Shown here piece by piece: positions 18,279-27,960 of a stretch of DNA of 64,000 nucleotides. The stretch is taken from positions 124,001-188,000 of the forward strand of contig CAMIOS010000002.1 of the NCBI GenBank assembly GCA_946222995.1. Direction: 5' to 3'. The translations under genes were made by a program, and so were the position numbers. Origin of the DNA: an uncultured Enhydrobacter sp. Its GTDB lineage: Bacteria > Pseudomonadota > Gammaproteobacteria > Pseudomonadales > Moraxellaceae. How positions within the stretch are numbered: position 1 is the first letter of the stretch; the number at the start of each line of letters is the position of its first letter. The notes under the pieces were generated by a model. The model made no database searches and was not told the DNA's origin. It saw only the letters and a program-made list of their open reading frames with translations.

Positions 18279-20633
18279 CTAGTTGATTCGAGTTGTACTG
18301 TCATTAATAAGTTTTGGGGTGACAAAAATAAGCAGTTCCTGTTTGGCATCTGATTTTGTGGTACGTTTAAATAATCGATTGATATAGGGCAAATCCCCTA
18401 GGAAAGGAACTTTGGTCACGCCATTACCAGTGGTATTTTTAAAGATGCCACCAAGAACAACCGTCTGACCATCATCGACCACCACATTGGTATTAATAGA
18501 ATCTTTGTTAATTGCCAAACTGCCATCCGGTGCCAAGGTTGGCGAGCCATTTTCGATTGTTAACTGCATACCAATTCGACCTTCGGGTGTAATATTTGGC
18601 GTAACCTGTAAGCTTAACGCTGCCTCTACCCATGAAGTTGAGGTGGCACCACTTGCCGAAGCTTCTTGATAGGCTAGTTGTTGCCCTGACATTACTTTCG
18701 CGGTTTGTTTATCAGCGGTTAAAACTTTTGGACTGGAGATAATTTCGCCTTTATTGTCCGCCTGCATGGCTGATAATTCTAAATCTAACAACATATCAGA
18801 AATATTTAACAGTCCAAAGGCGATACGACCGGCAGGATTAGACGCCCCTAAATTGACGTTGAGATTGTCAGGGCGAGTGATGGTATAGGAAGGATAGCTG
18901 ATACTCTGCCCGTTGACGGTTTGGGTTTTGATATCATATTTTTTCAAGTCCCAAAGCGTCTGGTCGGAGCCACCCACTAGCAGGTTTCTATTATCATGTA
19001 CACCTTGCGATAAAATCCCCCATTTTACGCCCATCTCTTTGCTAAATGAGTCATTGGCACTGACGATACGGGCTTCAATCATCACTTGCTTAACCGGAAT
19101 GTCAATTTTGCTAATCAAATCACGGATGTTATTGATGATATCTGAAGTATCTTTGACGATGAGGGTATTAGTGCGCTCGTCAATGGTTACTGTGCCTCGA
19201 TTTGATAGCAAAGAACCGGCACTATTTCGATTATCGCCACGATTTTGATCTGCCATAATCATGTCACGAATACTTTGAGCTTTGGCATAGTTAAGGCGAA
19301 TAAATTCGGTACGAAGCGGGGCAAGCTCTTGCTTATCTTGCAGGGCTTTTAAATCCGCGGCTTCTGAATCAGCCAGCTCTTTGGCAGGGGCAACCCAAAT
19401 CACGTTCCCATTCACCCGTTTATCAAGGTTTTTGCTTTTTAAGATGATATCCAGGGCTTGGTCCCAAGGCACATTAATCAAACGCAAGGTAATATTTCCC
19501 GATACGGTGTCACTTGCCACGATGTTGGTGTTGGTGTGTTGTCCCAACACCTCAAGAATGGTGCGGACACTCACATCTTGGAACTCAAGTGATAAAGGGG
19601 CACCCGAATACGTGCGTTCTTCTAAGGTGGGCTGACGTAGTTTGCGCGGTGGGTCAATACTGATATTAAGCTGGTTGCCTGTTTGATAGGCTTTGTATTC
19701 ATAATCCCCACTCATGGCGATGCGGATAACACCATTGCGACCTTGGTTATTGGTTACAATATCTTGTACCAATCCATTGCCCACATTGACTTGTTTAAGT
19801 AAATTATTGGGTACCGTTGCCCCTTGTAGCCGCACAACCAACTCATCGCCTGTGCGCTGTACATCAACCGGGATACTTTCATTGGCAAGCCCAATCGTCA
19901 CAGTACCACCGCCATTGCCTGAGGGATTATAGTTCAACGCACTTAAGCCATCATAGCTATACTGGCGTGAAATGGCTGCCGTGGGGTTAAGCAGCGGATT
20001 GACTTTTACCACCATGGTGTTGGCAGGTGGTTGGCTAGCTGCCACAGGGGTGGATTCAACAACTGGGGTCGTCACGACTGTGGGTGTTGTAGTAGTTGGT
20101 GTGGCAATAACGGGCGATGTTGCCACAACGATTGGGGTCGCAACAATCGGATCTGGCGTAACGATCACAGGCGTTGGCGTAACAATCACAGGCGTTGGTG
20201 TTGGTATGGGCGTCGCCGTTGCAGGCGGTGACTTTGATTGCATATTAACCACCAACTGGTTGTTATCCACTCGAGTGGTAAAGTTTGCATCATCAGCCAG
20301 GGTGACGATTAATCGAGTCATATCATCACTGGTTAAAGTGGTGACATCTTTGACATTGCCTTGGTTAAAGGTTTGTACACGACTTGGCAATTGGCTATCG
20401 ACTTTTGGGAAGTCTAGCACCAAACGATTGGGGCTGGTCAGCTGGTAGGCGGTGGGTTGAATGGGTGTATCTGAAAAGGCAATTGCCAACTCGGTTGACC
20501 CAATGCTTGGTTGGCTGACACTTAGCTTATTAATACTTTGGGATGCCATTGCTGTACTTGTGATACTAATCGCAGTGACTGCAACGGCAAGCTTGGATAA
20601 AGGGGCACGAAAGGGGCTGGTCAAGATGTTCAT
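18279..20633 (-). CDS. pilQ: Type IV pilus secretin PilQ
   Basis: PilQ (784 residues) forms the outer-membrane ring through which the type IV pilus passes. It has a signal peptide ending in AMAS (near residue 31). Two AMIN domains follow, roughly residues 35-130 and 220-330, separated by a Pro/Thr/Val-rich linker. The secretin N-domain region starts at FQDVSVRTILEVLGQHTNTNIVAS. The C-terminal secretin domain has VEARIVSANDSFSKEMGVKWG, VTPNITPEGRI and the end motif KVPFLGDLPYINRLFKRT. AAGGA precedes the ATG. It is the last gene of pilMNOPQ, 21 bases after pilP. The linker is repetitive (see 20158-20199). Confidence 0.96.
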   Translation of the reverse strand: MNILTSPFRAPLSKLAVAVTAISITSTAMASQSINKLSVSQPSIGSTELAIAFSDTPIQPTAYQLTSPNRLVLDFPKVDSQLPSRVQTFNQGNVKDVTTLTSDDMTRLIVTLADDANFTTRVDNNQLVVNMQSKSPPATATPIPTPTPVIVTPTPVIVTPDPIVATPIVVATSPVIATPTTTTPTVVTTPVVESTPVAASQPPANTMVVKVNPLLNPTAAISRQYSYDGLSALNYNPSGNGGGTVTIGLANESIPVDVQRTGDELVVRLQGATVPNNLLKQVNVGNGLVQDIVTNNQGRNGVIRIAMSGDYEYKAYQTGNQLNISIDPPRKLRQPTLEERTYSGAPLSLEFQDVSVRTILEVLGQHTNTNIVASDTVSGNITLRLINVPWDQALDIILKSKNLDKRVNGNVIWVAPAKELADSEAADLKALQDKQELAPLRTEFIRLNYAKAQSIRDMIMADQNRGDNRNSAGSLLSNRGTVTIDERTNTLIVKDTSDIINNIRDLISKIDIPVKQVMIEARIVSANDSFSKEMGVKWGILSQGVHDNRNLLVGGSDQTLWDLKKYDIKTQTVNGQSISYPSYTITRPDNLNVNLGASNPAGRIAFGLLNISDMLLDLELSAMQADNKGEIISSPKVLTADKQTAKVMSGQQLAYQEASASGATSTSWVEAALSLQVTPNITPEGRIGMQLTIENGSPTLAPDGSLAINKDSINTNVVVDDGQTVVLGGIFKNTTGNGVTKVPFLGDLPYINRLFKRTTKSDAKQELLIFVTPKLINDSTTRIN
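20158..20199. repeat. Two tandem 21-base units in the pilQ linker
   Basis: Units at 20158-20178 and 20179-20199 differ at two positions. They encode a repeated seven-residue Pro-Thr-Pro-Val-Ile-Val-Thr element, with further degenerate copies beside it. The array lies between the two AMIN domains and could change copy number by slippage without breaking the frame. Confidence 0.8.
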
Positions 20634-20654
20634 GGGGTTATCCTTAATGTCTTG

Positions 20655-21206
20655 TTAACTTACTGCAGCAGCAAGCGTCGCAGGTTTTTCTACGTAGCCA
20701 ACACGGCTATCAGGCACAATTTCAATTAAATTAATTTGAGTGGGGGTAATTTCTGCAATACGACCGTCATTTTTACCGATGTGGTTACCGACTTTTACCG
20801 TCGCAACTTGACCATCAGGGGTTTGCACAAGCCCATATAGCTCGCCTGATTGCGAGACCAGACTGCCTTTATACACAAGTTGATTTAGCTCAAATTGTTC
20901 AAGCGGTTCTTTCAAGCGTGTTGTATCTAGCTTTACCCCTTGAATTTTCTGCTCTTGGGTGGCTTGTAGCATCAAACTGGTTGGCATAAAGGGGCTACGA
21001 AGATTGCCTGCGCTATAGCTAAATTCTTCTACCTTTTCGGGACTTGGTGGGGGCTTGATGGGTTGGGCAGGCTGATTACGAATATCGAGCATCTTTTTAT
21101 CCGCCAAGGCTACCCGATCTTCACAGCCTACCAGTCCGACAGTCAGCACAATGAACGCGACTTTGGCTGAGATAGGGAGCAATTGCTTGATACTATTTTT
21201 TTGCAT
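20655..21206 (-). CDS. pilP: Type IV pilus assembly lipoprotein PilP
   Basis: PilP (183 residues) is the inner-membrane lipoprotein that joins the PilNO complex to the PilQ secretin. The signal sequence ends in a lipobox (VGLVGC, Cys28). A Pro-rich stretch (PIKPPPSPEK) follows, then the beta domain with FELNQLVYKGSL and VQTPDGQVATVKVGNHIGKN, which is the typical PilP signature. The ATG at 21206 is chosen because GGAG stands six bases upstream. This start lies inside the last codons of pilO, a 14-base overlap that suggests translational coupling. Confidence 0.94.
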   Translation of the reverse strand: MQKNSIKQLLPISAKVAFIVLTVGLVGCEDRVALADKKMLDIRNQPAQPIKPPPSPEKVEEFSYSAGNLRSPFMPTSLMLQATQEQKIQGVKLDTTRLKEPLEQFELNQLVYKGSLVSQSGELYGLVQTPDGQVATVKVGNHIGKNDGRIAEITPTQINLIEIVPDSRVGYVEKPATLAAAVS

Positions 21207-21933
21207 TGTTATCTCCCTTATTCGCATCCTTAGATTTTTTCAAATCCTCTTCTTTGATTTCTTTTGAGCGGTAGGTTTTGACATGAAGAACCAAATTGGT
21301 TTCTGGTAGGGTGTCAAGTGACGGTTTTGGGTTGACAACTTCAAAGTCATGTAAGGTAATAATCCGTGGTAGCTTTGCCAAACCGCTTAAAAATGCCCCA
21401 AATTCATGGTAATTACCCAATGCCGCTATCCTGATAGGCTGCTCAATAAAAAATTCTTGAGACACTTCAGGCTCTACTTTAATATCTTGGAATTTAACAT
21501 TACTGGTAACACCGACGGTATTGATGCCATCGACCAAATCCGAAATCCGCGTTTCTTTTGGCAATTGGTTCAATAGCTCTTTAAAATCAGCCTGCATTTT
21601 CACCACTTGGGCTTCGTATTCTTTGAGATGACGGGCTTTGGATTCTTTGGTGCGATACTGGTCAAGCAACGTGGCTTCTTCACTTTCTGCCGAAGCAATG
21701 GCTTCACGTTTGGAAGCAATCGGAATAAACCACGTTAATGCCCCCACCAAGCCTACCATGAATAGTAATAAGGTGGCTTTGACAGGTACCGGCCAGCTAC
21801 CATAATTGTTTTGGTCTAACGATTTAAAACTGTCTGCAAATTCTTTAAAATCAAATTGTTTTTTAGCAGGTTTTGCTTTTTTTGTTTTGACAACCACAAG
21901 TGATTTTTTGCCTGGCTTGGTTAATTTGACCAT
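21193..21933 (-). CDS. pilO: Type IV pilus alignment protein PilO
   Basis: PilO (246 residues) has a basic cytoplasmic N-terminus with several Lys repeats and a single membrane helix near residues 52-72 (ATLLLFMVGLVGALTWFIPI). A coiled coil follows (about 75-120), then a ferredoxin-like periplasmic domain (ISDLVDGINTVGVTSNVKFQDI). It pairs with PilN and binds PilP. The N-terminal Lys/Ala extension is longer than in Pseudomonas. AAGGAG precedes the start. It lies ten bases after pilN and overlaps pilP. Confidence 0.94.
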   Translation of the reverse strand: MVKLTKPGKKSLVVVKTKKAKPAKKQFDFKEFADSFKSLDQNNYGSWPVPVKATLLLFMVGLVGALTWFIPIASKREAIASAESEEATLLDQYRTKESKARHLKEYEAQVVKMQADFKELLNQLPKETRISDLVDGINTVGVTSNVKFQDIKVEPEVSQEFFIEQPIRIAALGNYHEFGAFLSGLAKLPRIITLHDFEVVNPKPSLDTLPETNLVLHVKTYRSKEIKEEDLKKSKDANKGDNNAKK

Positions 21934-21943
21934 CTGTTACTCC

Positions 21944-22621
21944 TTACTTAGCCGGACTAGCGGTTGGGGTTGCAGTGGTGCCACTGGCAGTTTTATTGCC
22001 GGGTTTGGGAGAGCTAGCAACTTCCGCTTTTTTTACATTCGTGGTAATAACAAATGTTACGTATTTTTCTTCAGGATAGCTAAGTTTTGGGGCACTACTT
22101 GGGGCGGCAGGTGCGGTACTTTGATAAGCCACCGCATTAGGCTGGGTAACACTCACCATGGCAGAATTTTCTAGCCAAGGCGAGGCATCAAGTTTACGCA
22201 TAAATTCTGAGATTACCATCGGGTTATCCGCCTGCCCCGTAAAGGTAATAAGATCACCTTCTCGTTTCATATCTGTTAAGTACATTTGACCAGGAATTAG
22301 ACGTGCAATATCATCCCAAATACGCACAGGAATCGGACGGCGACCTTGTAAATCCTGAATGATTTTCATTCGGGCAATGATGTCATCTCGTTGCTGCTCT
22401 AGCGTGTCAATTTTAGCCAAGTCTTTGTCTAAGCGGGTATTTTCCTGTTTGATTTTTTCATTGGCTTGTTGTTGGCTATCAAGGGCGGTGTTAAATACGC
22501 TCCAAGCGGCAAAAGCGGCAAGGGCAGATAATAGCAAGACAGCAACGATTAAGGTCAAAAACTCTTTATTTTTGCGTTCACGGACTTCTTGTCGCCAAGG
22601 CAGTAGGTTAATTCTTGCCAT
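21944..22621 (-). CDS. pilN: Type IV pilus assembly protein PilN
   Basis: PilN (225 residues) starts with MARINLLPWR, the conserved cytoplasmic peptide that binds PilM. One membrane helix (about residues 22-44), a coiled coil (50-90) and a ferredoxin-like domain (VRIWDDIARLIPGQMYLTDM) follow. The C-terminal 30 residues are Ala/Pro/Thr-rich. The start overlaps the pilM stop as TAATG. AAGGAG inside the end of pilM is the ribosome site. Confidence 0.95.
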   Translation of the reverse strand: MARINLLPWRQEVRERKNKEFLTLIVAVLLLSALAAFAAWSVFNTALDSQQQANEKIKQENTRLDKDLAKIDTLEQQRDDIIARMKIIQDLQGRRPIPVRIWDDIARLIPGQMYLTDMKREGDLITFTGQADNPMVISEFMRKLDASPWLENSAMVSVTQPNAVAYQSTAPAAPSSAPKLSYPEEKYVTFVITTNVKKAEVASSPKPGNKTASGTTATPTASPAK

Positions 22622-23676
22622 TAGTCAAAACTCCTTAATGCCAAGCCACACGCTGCCATCAAACTTGGGGCATCAATCAGCAATGCGCTGATATCTATTT
22701 GCGGGTCAATGGTCATATTGGCAAATGGATTGGCAATGCTGGTGCGGCTACCAAGCTTTTGTTCTATCATACTTGCCAGCCCTGGAATGCTCGCTGTTCC
22801 CCCTGCCAGCAAAATATGATCGACTTGATGACTCTGGCTGGAGGAAAAATAAAACTGCAATGCGCGGGTGATTTGTTGCACAATTGAATCTAAAAATGGC
22901 ATTAATACATCGGGATAATAGTCATCGGGTAACGTCATATTGCGCTTATTAACGGTGGCTTCTTCGTAAGTCAGTCCATAGCGGTTTTGGATGCTTTCGG
23001 TTAATTGCCCGCCTCCAAATAATTGCTCACGGCTATAAATAAACTCCCCATCTTTTGCAATATAAAGGGTGGTTTGGTTGTGCCCAATGTCGATTAATGC
23101 AACATTTTGTGGTTGACCAGGCAGGCCATCCACGATGAGTTGAAAGGCGCGCTCAACCGCATACGACTCCACATCCACCACTTTGGTATTTAAGCCCGCC
23201 AGTCCGAGCACATCCACGCGCTGCTCCACATTCTCTGTGCGCGAAGCGACCAATAACACCCGTGATTGACCATCAGTCGTTAATGAAGGCCCTAGCACTT
23301 CAAAGTCTAGATTAACTTCTTCGAGCGGGTAAGGAATGTACTGGTCAGCATCTAAACGAATACGAGATTCTCGCTCAGTTTCTGACATGGCCGTGTCCAT
23401 ATCAATGACTTTACTGATGACAGATGCTCCCGACACGGCAGTTGCCACATTTTTGGTCGCGAAATGATGATGTCGATAAGCTTGGCTTACCACCTCACTC
23501 ACCCCTTCCATATCAGCAATATTTTTATCTGCTACCAGTCCTCGTACTAATGGCGCAATCGCATAGGCTTTTAGATGAAATAGTCCTTGCTGCCTCGTGA
23601 TTTCTACCATTTTTACAGAAGTAGAGGTGATATCCACCCCCAAAAGCTGTTTGCTACTTTTTGTAAATAACCTCAC
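22621..23676 (-). CDS. pilM: Type IV pilus assembly ATPase-like protein PilM
   Basis: PilM is an actin-like (FtsA-fold) cytoplasmic protein that binds the PilN N-terminus. Key elements are LLGVDITSTSVKMVEI near the start, the phosphate-binding ALIDIGHNQTTLYI, and the adenosine motif ILLAGGTASIPGL. The GTG at 23676 is chosen: AAGGAAC lies at the right distance and the resulting 351 residues fit the family. An ATG at 23766 would add 30 basic residues not expected in PilM. It is the first gene of pilMNOPQ and is divergent from the PBP1A gene, as in related bacteria. Confidence 0.95.
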   Translation of the reverse strand: MRLFTKSSKQLLGVDITSTSVKMVEITRQQGLFHLKAYAIAPLVRGLVADKNIADMEGVSEVVSQAYRHHHFATKNVATAVSGASVISKVIDMDTAMSETERESRIRLDADQYIPYPLEEVNLDFEVLGPSLTTDGQSRVLLVASRTENVEQRVDVLGLAGLNTKVVDVESYAVERAFQLIVDGLPGQPQNVALIDIGHNQTTLYIAKDGEFIYSREQLFGGGQLTESIQNRYGLTYEEATVNKRNMTLPDDYYPDVLMPFLDSIVQQITRALQFYFSSSQSHQVDHILLAGGTASIPGLASMIEQKLGSRTSIANPFANMTIDPQIDISALLIDAPSLMAACGLALRSFD

Positions 23677-23877
23677 AAGATTGTTCCTTATTATTCTACG
23701 GTCGGTAACAGAATCTATTTTAGCGATACGATACTGTAGATTACGGCGTTTATCAACCATTTTCATGTGCTACAGTTTCTTAGTGGAAGAAAAAATGGAT
23801 AAAGGGCAATATTTGCTACTGCACCTAATTATTTTTAGGTATAATGTGTTCTTATTTTTCTTGAGCTAAAGAATCGT
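23677..23877. promoter_or_regulatory. Divergent promoter region of pilM and mrcA
   Basis: The 201 bases between the two divergent starts must carry both promoters. A perfect TATAAT lies at 23840-23845 on the plus strand, about 30 bases before the mrcA ATG. The best TTG-type -35 (TTGCTA, 23813-23818) is 21 bases away, which is long, so the exact promoter is uncertain. Confidence 0.45.
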
Positions 23878-26607
23878 ATGGCCCAATCAACTTCTGCTAC
23901 ATCGGTAACTTGGTTACAATTTTTCTTAAATCTATGTATTGCACTCTTGGCATTAATTTTTGTTTTATTATTGGCACTTCCCATCGGCTTTTATGGGATG
24001 GCAATGTATATCACGCCAAGCTTACCCAGTTTAGATGAATTGAAAAAAGCCAAAACTGCCATGCCGCTGCAGATTTATACCAAAGATAATCAATTGATTG
24101 GTCAATACGGCGGTGTGATGTCATTGCCGGTGACGTATGAACAAATCCCTAAAAATATGGTCAACGCCTTTTTGGCAGCCGAAGATGCCACATTTTTTGA
24201 GCATAGCGGCATTAGCGTCAAAGGCATTGGTCGCGCGCTAACCCAAGCGGCAAGCGACGATGAGGGACAAACCGGTGGCTCAACCATCACCATGCAGGTG
24301 GCAAAAAACTACTTTTTATCCCCTGAACGTACCATCAATCGTAAACTGACCGAAATCTTTTTATCTCGCCGGATCGAAGAAAAACTCACTAAAAAAGAAA
24401 TTTTCACCTTATATGTCAATAAGATTTATTTGGGACAAGGGGCTTATGGTATTCAAGCCGCTGCCAAACAATACTACAGTAAAAGTCTAGACAAGCTTAC
24501 CATCGCAGAAATGGCAATGCTTGCTGGGCTGCCAAAGGCGCCGTCAAAATATAATCCCGTTGTTAACCCACAACGGGCATTAGAACGCCGCAACTGGATT
24601 TTGGGGCAGATGCTCAAACATGGGTCAATCACCCAAGCCCAACATGATGAGGCGGTCGCTTCCCCGATTGGTTTACACTTATACCAAGCCCAGCTGGATA
24701 AAAACTTCCCGTATCTAGCTGAAATGACCCGCTTTGCCCTTGTTCAGCAATATGGCGAAAGTGTGATTGATGCAGGTTGGCGGGTTAAATTAACCATTGA
24801 CAGCAATGCCCAACAGCTTGCCGAAAATGCCCTCAAACGTGGTCTAATTGCCTATGATCGCCGGCATGGGTGGCGTGGCGCTATGGGCAATACCAAAGAC
24901 AAAGAAAAACCTGTCAAACTTCAGAATTTTCCTGTCATGGGCAGTTTGTATCCGGTTGAAGTGACCAAGGCAACCAATGGTGGCGATTTTGAGGCTGTTA
25001 TGCAAAACGGCGAAACCATTACCGTACCTTGGTCAGGACAGCGTTGGGCGACTTTACATTATCGCACACCCGATTCTGCCTATATGTCAAACAATATCGT
25101 CAAACCGCATGACATTGTATATGTAAATGCCAATACGGACAAAACAAGCTGGAATTTGGTACAAATTCCGGCGGTGGAAGGCGCATTGGTATCGGTTGAG
25201 CCTGACACAGGCGCACTGATGAGTGCAGTGGGTGGTTTTGACTTTTATAAAAGTAAATTTAATCGGGCATTACAAGGTTATCGTCAGCCAGGTTCTACTA
25301 TCAAACCCCTTATTTATACCACCGCATTAGAAAAAGGCTTTAGTCCAGATACTTTAATTTCAGATGGCCCTTTAAAAATCGGCGACTGGGAGCCTAAAAA
25401 CTCAGGCGGTGGCAACCTTGGGATGATTCCGCTACGTAAAGGACTCTACCTATCACGAAATTTGGTTTCAATTCGGGTACTTCGCTCGGCAGGGGTATCA
25501 GATGCTCGGGAAATGCTTAGTCAATTTGGACTAGAAAAAGACCGTATGCCTACCACCCTATCACTGGCCTTAGGCTCTGGTGAAGCCACCCCTATCCAAA
25601 TGGCAACAGGATACTCAACCTTTGTGAATGGTGGGCATCGCATACAACCCTTCTTTATTCAGCAAATTTTTGATTATAATGGCAAATTATTATACCAAGC
25701 CAATCCGAAAAATGCGTGTGCGGTCTGCTTTAACGAAGAATTAGAAACCATTAACGAAGACAATGTTAAACAATTTCAAGAACAACAAAAGCGCGCACTT
25801 GAAGCCAAAAATACGCCCAACACTCAAGAAGAAAAAGTGGACTTGTTAAATGCCAACCCACTGGCTGGCTTAAAGAAATCTGAAACGAGCAGTAAAAAAG
25901 CTGACGAAGAAAAGGATAAAAAAGATAAACCGTCTTCTAATACTGCATCAAACGCTAAAAAATTGACTGAACAAGAAGTATTGGCGCAGCAACAAGCAGC
26001 GCTTGAAGCAGCACGTCTAGCTGCACAAAACCAGCTATATAATGCAGGTCCAGAAGCTGACCGGCTAAAGCCAACGCCTATCCAGTACGTCCCAGCACAA
26101 CAAGCTCCTCGTATTATCTCATCTAGCACCGCCTATCAAATGGCAGGGATTTTACGCGACGTTATCCAAAAAGGAACCGCGACCAAGGCGCGAGCTTTAA
26201 ATCGCTCGGATATTGGTGGTAAAACGGGTACAACCAACGATGCCAAAGATGCGTGGTTTGCTGGGGTCAATCCGCACCTTGCCACGATTGTTTGGGTGGG
26301 ATTTGACCAGCCGCTTGGTATGGGTAAACGAGAATTTGGTGGTGTGGCGGCATTGCCGATTTGGATGGATTATACCTCTAAAATGCTTAAAGATGTGCCT
26401 GTAGAATGGGTTTCGGTCAATAACCGAGCGAAAACTAAGAAACACGAGCAAGAAACCATTGAGCTTACCGACAGTGGCTCTCGCCGTGTCGATAGCAAGG
26501 GTCATGAAATTAAAAAAGACAAGCCGCCGCAAGCGGTCGTAGAAAAGCGACCTGAAGAGCAGCCTATTGCCTCTGCTACCATGCTAATGGCTACCCAAAC
26601 CCAGTAA
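23878..26607 (+). CDS. mrcA: Penicillin-binding protein 1A, bifunctional transglycosylase/transpeptidase
   Basis: PBP1A (909 residues) polymerises and cross-links peptidoglycan. It has an N-terminal membrane helix (about residues 12-45). The GT51 glycosyltransferase domain follows with EDATFFEHSG (catalytic Glu102), GGSTITMQVAKNYF and the KLTEIFLSRRIEEKLTKKEI helix. An OB-like region comes next. The transpeptidase has Ser473 in GSTIKPLIYT, SRN at 526-528 and KTGTT from Lys782. Between these last two motifs, about residues 650-725, is a long charged Lys/Glu/Asp/Ala/Gln-rich insert that looks disordered or helical. The C-terminal tail is also charged. It is divergent from the pil operon. The gene is also known as ponA. 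Confidence 0.96.
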   Translation: MAQSTSATSVTWLQFFLNLCIALLALIFVLLLALPIGFYGMAMYITPSLPSLDELKKAKTAMPLQIYTKDNQLIGQYGGVMSLPVTYEQIPKNMVNAFLAAEDATFFEHSGISVKGIGRALTQAASDDEGQTGGSTITMQVAKNYFLSPERTINRKLTEIFLSRRIEEKLTKKEIFTLYVNKIYLGQGAYGIQAAAKQYYSKSLDKLTIAEMAMLAGLPKAPSKYNPVVNPQRALERRNWILGQMLKHGSITQAQHDEAVASPIGLHLYQAQLDKNFPYLAEMTRFALVQQYGESVIDAGWRVKLTIDSNAQQLAENALKRGLIAYDRRHGWRGAMGNTKDKEKPVKLQNFPVMGSLYPVEVTKATNGGDFEAVMQNGETITVPWSGQRWATLHYRTPDSAYMSNNIVKPHDIVYVNANTDKTSWNLVQIPAVEGALVSVEPDTGALMSAVGGFDFYKSKFNRALQGYRQPGSTIKPLIYTTALEKGFSPDTLISDGPLKIGDWEPKNSGGGNLGMIPLRKGLYLSRNLVSIRVLRSAGVSDAREMLSQFGLEKDRMPTTLSLALGSGEATPIQMATGYSTFVNGGHRIQPFFIQQIFDYNGKLLYQANPKNACAVCFNEELETINEDNVKQFQEQQKRALEAKNTPNTQEEKVDLLNANPLAGLKKSETSSKKADEEKDKKDKPSSNTASNAKKLTEQEVLAQQQAALEAARLAAQNQLYNAGPEADRLKPTPIQYVPAQQAPRIISSSTAYQMAGILRDVIQKGTATKARALNRSDIGGKTGTTNDAKDAWFAGVNPHLATIVWVGFDQPLGMGKREFGGVAALPIWMDYTSKMLKDVPVEWVSVNNRAKTKKHEQETIELTDSGSRRVDSKGHEIKKDKPPQAVVEKRPEEQPIASATMLMATQTQ

Positions 26608-26639
26608 GTGGCTGATAAAACTTTCATTCTGTCGTGGTA

Positions 26640-26666
26640 AAAGCCCAACATACTATGTTGGGCTTT
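26640..26666. terminator. Bidirectional terminator between mrcA and trpB
   Basis: AAAGCCCAAC (26640-26649) pairs with GTTGGGCTTT (26657-26666). It lies between two convergent genes. The T-runs are short on both strands, so its strength is uncertain. Confidence 0.7.
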
Positions 26667-26713
26667 GTTATTAACAAAAAATTGTTGTTAACAAACTATG
26701 TTTGACTAAGTCG

Positions 26714-27943
26714 TTAAGATATTTCAATCCCATCGCGCTGCATCACGGTATGCAGATCTTTATCGCCCCGCCCCGATAAATTAACGATAATCGATTGGTC
26801 TTTTGACATGGTTTTTGCCAATTTCAACGCATAAGCAATGGCATGTGAGCTTTCTAACGCGGGTATAATGCCTTCTTTGAGTGTACATTCGCGAAAGCCG
26901 TGCATTGCCTCGTCATCGGTACAGGCAACATATTGCACCCGATCGATGTCCTTTAAAAAACTATGCTCAGGGCCCACGCCAGGGTAATCAAGACCTGCCG
27001 AAATCGAATGCGTACCTAAAATCTGCCCATCATCATCCGCCATTAAATAAGTACGGTTGCCATGTAACACACCCACTCGACCAACGGTTAACGGTGCGGC
27101 ATGGTTGCCCGTTTCGACACCTTCGCCACCGGCTTCGACCCCATACATTTTGACTTGCTTTTCATTTAAAAAGTCATAAAAAAGCCCTATCGCATTGCTC
27201 CCACCGCCCACACACGCGACTAAGGCATCAGGCAGTTTACCTGTTTTTTGATAATGTTGCAGTTTGGCTTCTTTACCGATAATCGCTTGAAAATCCCGCA
27301 CCAACATCGGATATGGATGAGGTCCTGCCACCGTACCGATCACATAATAAGTGGTATCAACGTTGGTCACCCAATCGCGCATCGCTTCGTTCATGGCGTC
27401 TTTCAATGTGCGAGTACCTGATGTCACAGGGACAACTTTCGCCCCGAGCAAACGCATACGATACACGTTCATGGCTTGGCGCTCGACATCGTCCGAACCC
27501 ATATACACGACGCATTCCAAACCTAAACGAGCCGCAATGGTGGCGGTCGCCACGCCATGTTGCCCTGCGCCTGTTTCGGCGATGATACGTTTTTTGCCCA
27601 CCATTTTGGCGAGCAAGGCTTGACCAATGGTATTATTAACCTTGTGGGCACCGGTGTGGTTTAAATCTTCCCGTTTTAGGAAAATTTTTGCCCCACCGAT
27701 ATCGTCACTAAGACGTTTGGCATGATACAGCGGCGTGGGTCTGCCCACATAATTAACTAAATCTTCTTGAAAGGCTTTCCAAAACTCTGGGTCAGCTTTG
27801 GCAGTGTTATAGATACGCTCAAGTTCTTCGAGTGCTGCCATTAGCGTTTCGGATACAAAGCGGCCGCCATGGATACCAAAATGCCCGCTTTGGTCTGGGT
27901 ATTGTGCAAAGTCTTTTACTTCGATTGGGTTTTGAATACTCAT
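26714..27943 (-). CDS. trpB: Tryptophan synthase beta chain
   Basis: TrpB (409 residues) joins indole and serine to make tryptophan with PLP. The PLP lysine is Lys101 in NHTGAHKVNNTIGQA. The phosphate-binding loop is CVGGGSNAIGLF, and GRFVSETLMAALEEL and HSISAGLDYPGVGPEHS are typical of the TrpB1 type that pairs with TrpA. trpA is not next to it in this window. It is the last gene of a trpF-SDR-trpB run, 17 bases after the SDR gene, and ends at a shared terminator. Confidence 0.97.
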   Translation of the reverse strand: MSIQNPIEVKDFAQYPDQSGHFGIHGGRFVSETLMAALEELERIYNTAKADPEFWKAFQEDLVNYVGRPTPLYHAKRLSDDIGGAKIFLKREDLNHTGAHKVNNTIGQALLAKMVGKKRIIAETGAGQHGVATATIAARLGLECVVYMGSDDVERQAMNVYRMRLLGAKVVPVTSGTRTLKDAMNEAMRDWVTNVDTTYYVIGTVAGPHPYPMLVRDFQAIIGKEAKLQHYQKTGKLPDALVACVGGGSNAIGLFYDFLNEKQVKMYGVEAGGEGVETGNHAAPLTVGRVGVLHGNRTYLMADDDGQILGTHSISAGLDYPGVGPEHSFLKDIDRVQYVACTDDEAMHGFRECTLKEGIIPALESSHAIAYALKLAKTMSKDQSIIVNLSGRGDKDLHTVMQRDGIEIS

Positions 27944-27960
27944 TATTTTCTCTCTGTAAA

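Noticed and set aside
20031..20231. Plus-strand Cys/Trp/Arg-rich frame antisense to pilQ
   Set aside because: It is the complement of the repetitive Pro/Thr/Val linker, so its unusual composition is a reading artefact.
23677..23766. Longer PilM N-terminus starting at ATG 23766
   Set aside because: The GTG at 23676 has a ribosome site and gives the family length; the extension is basic and unlike PilM.
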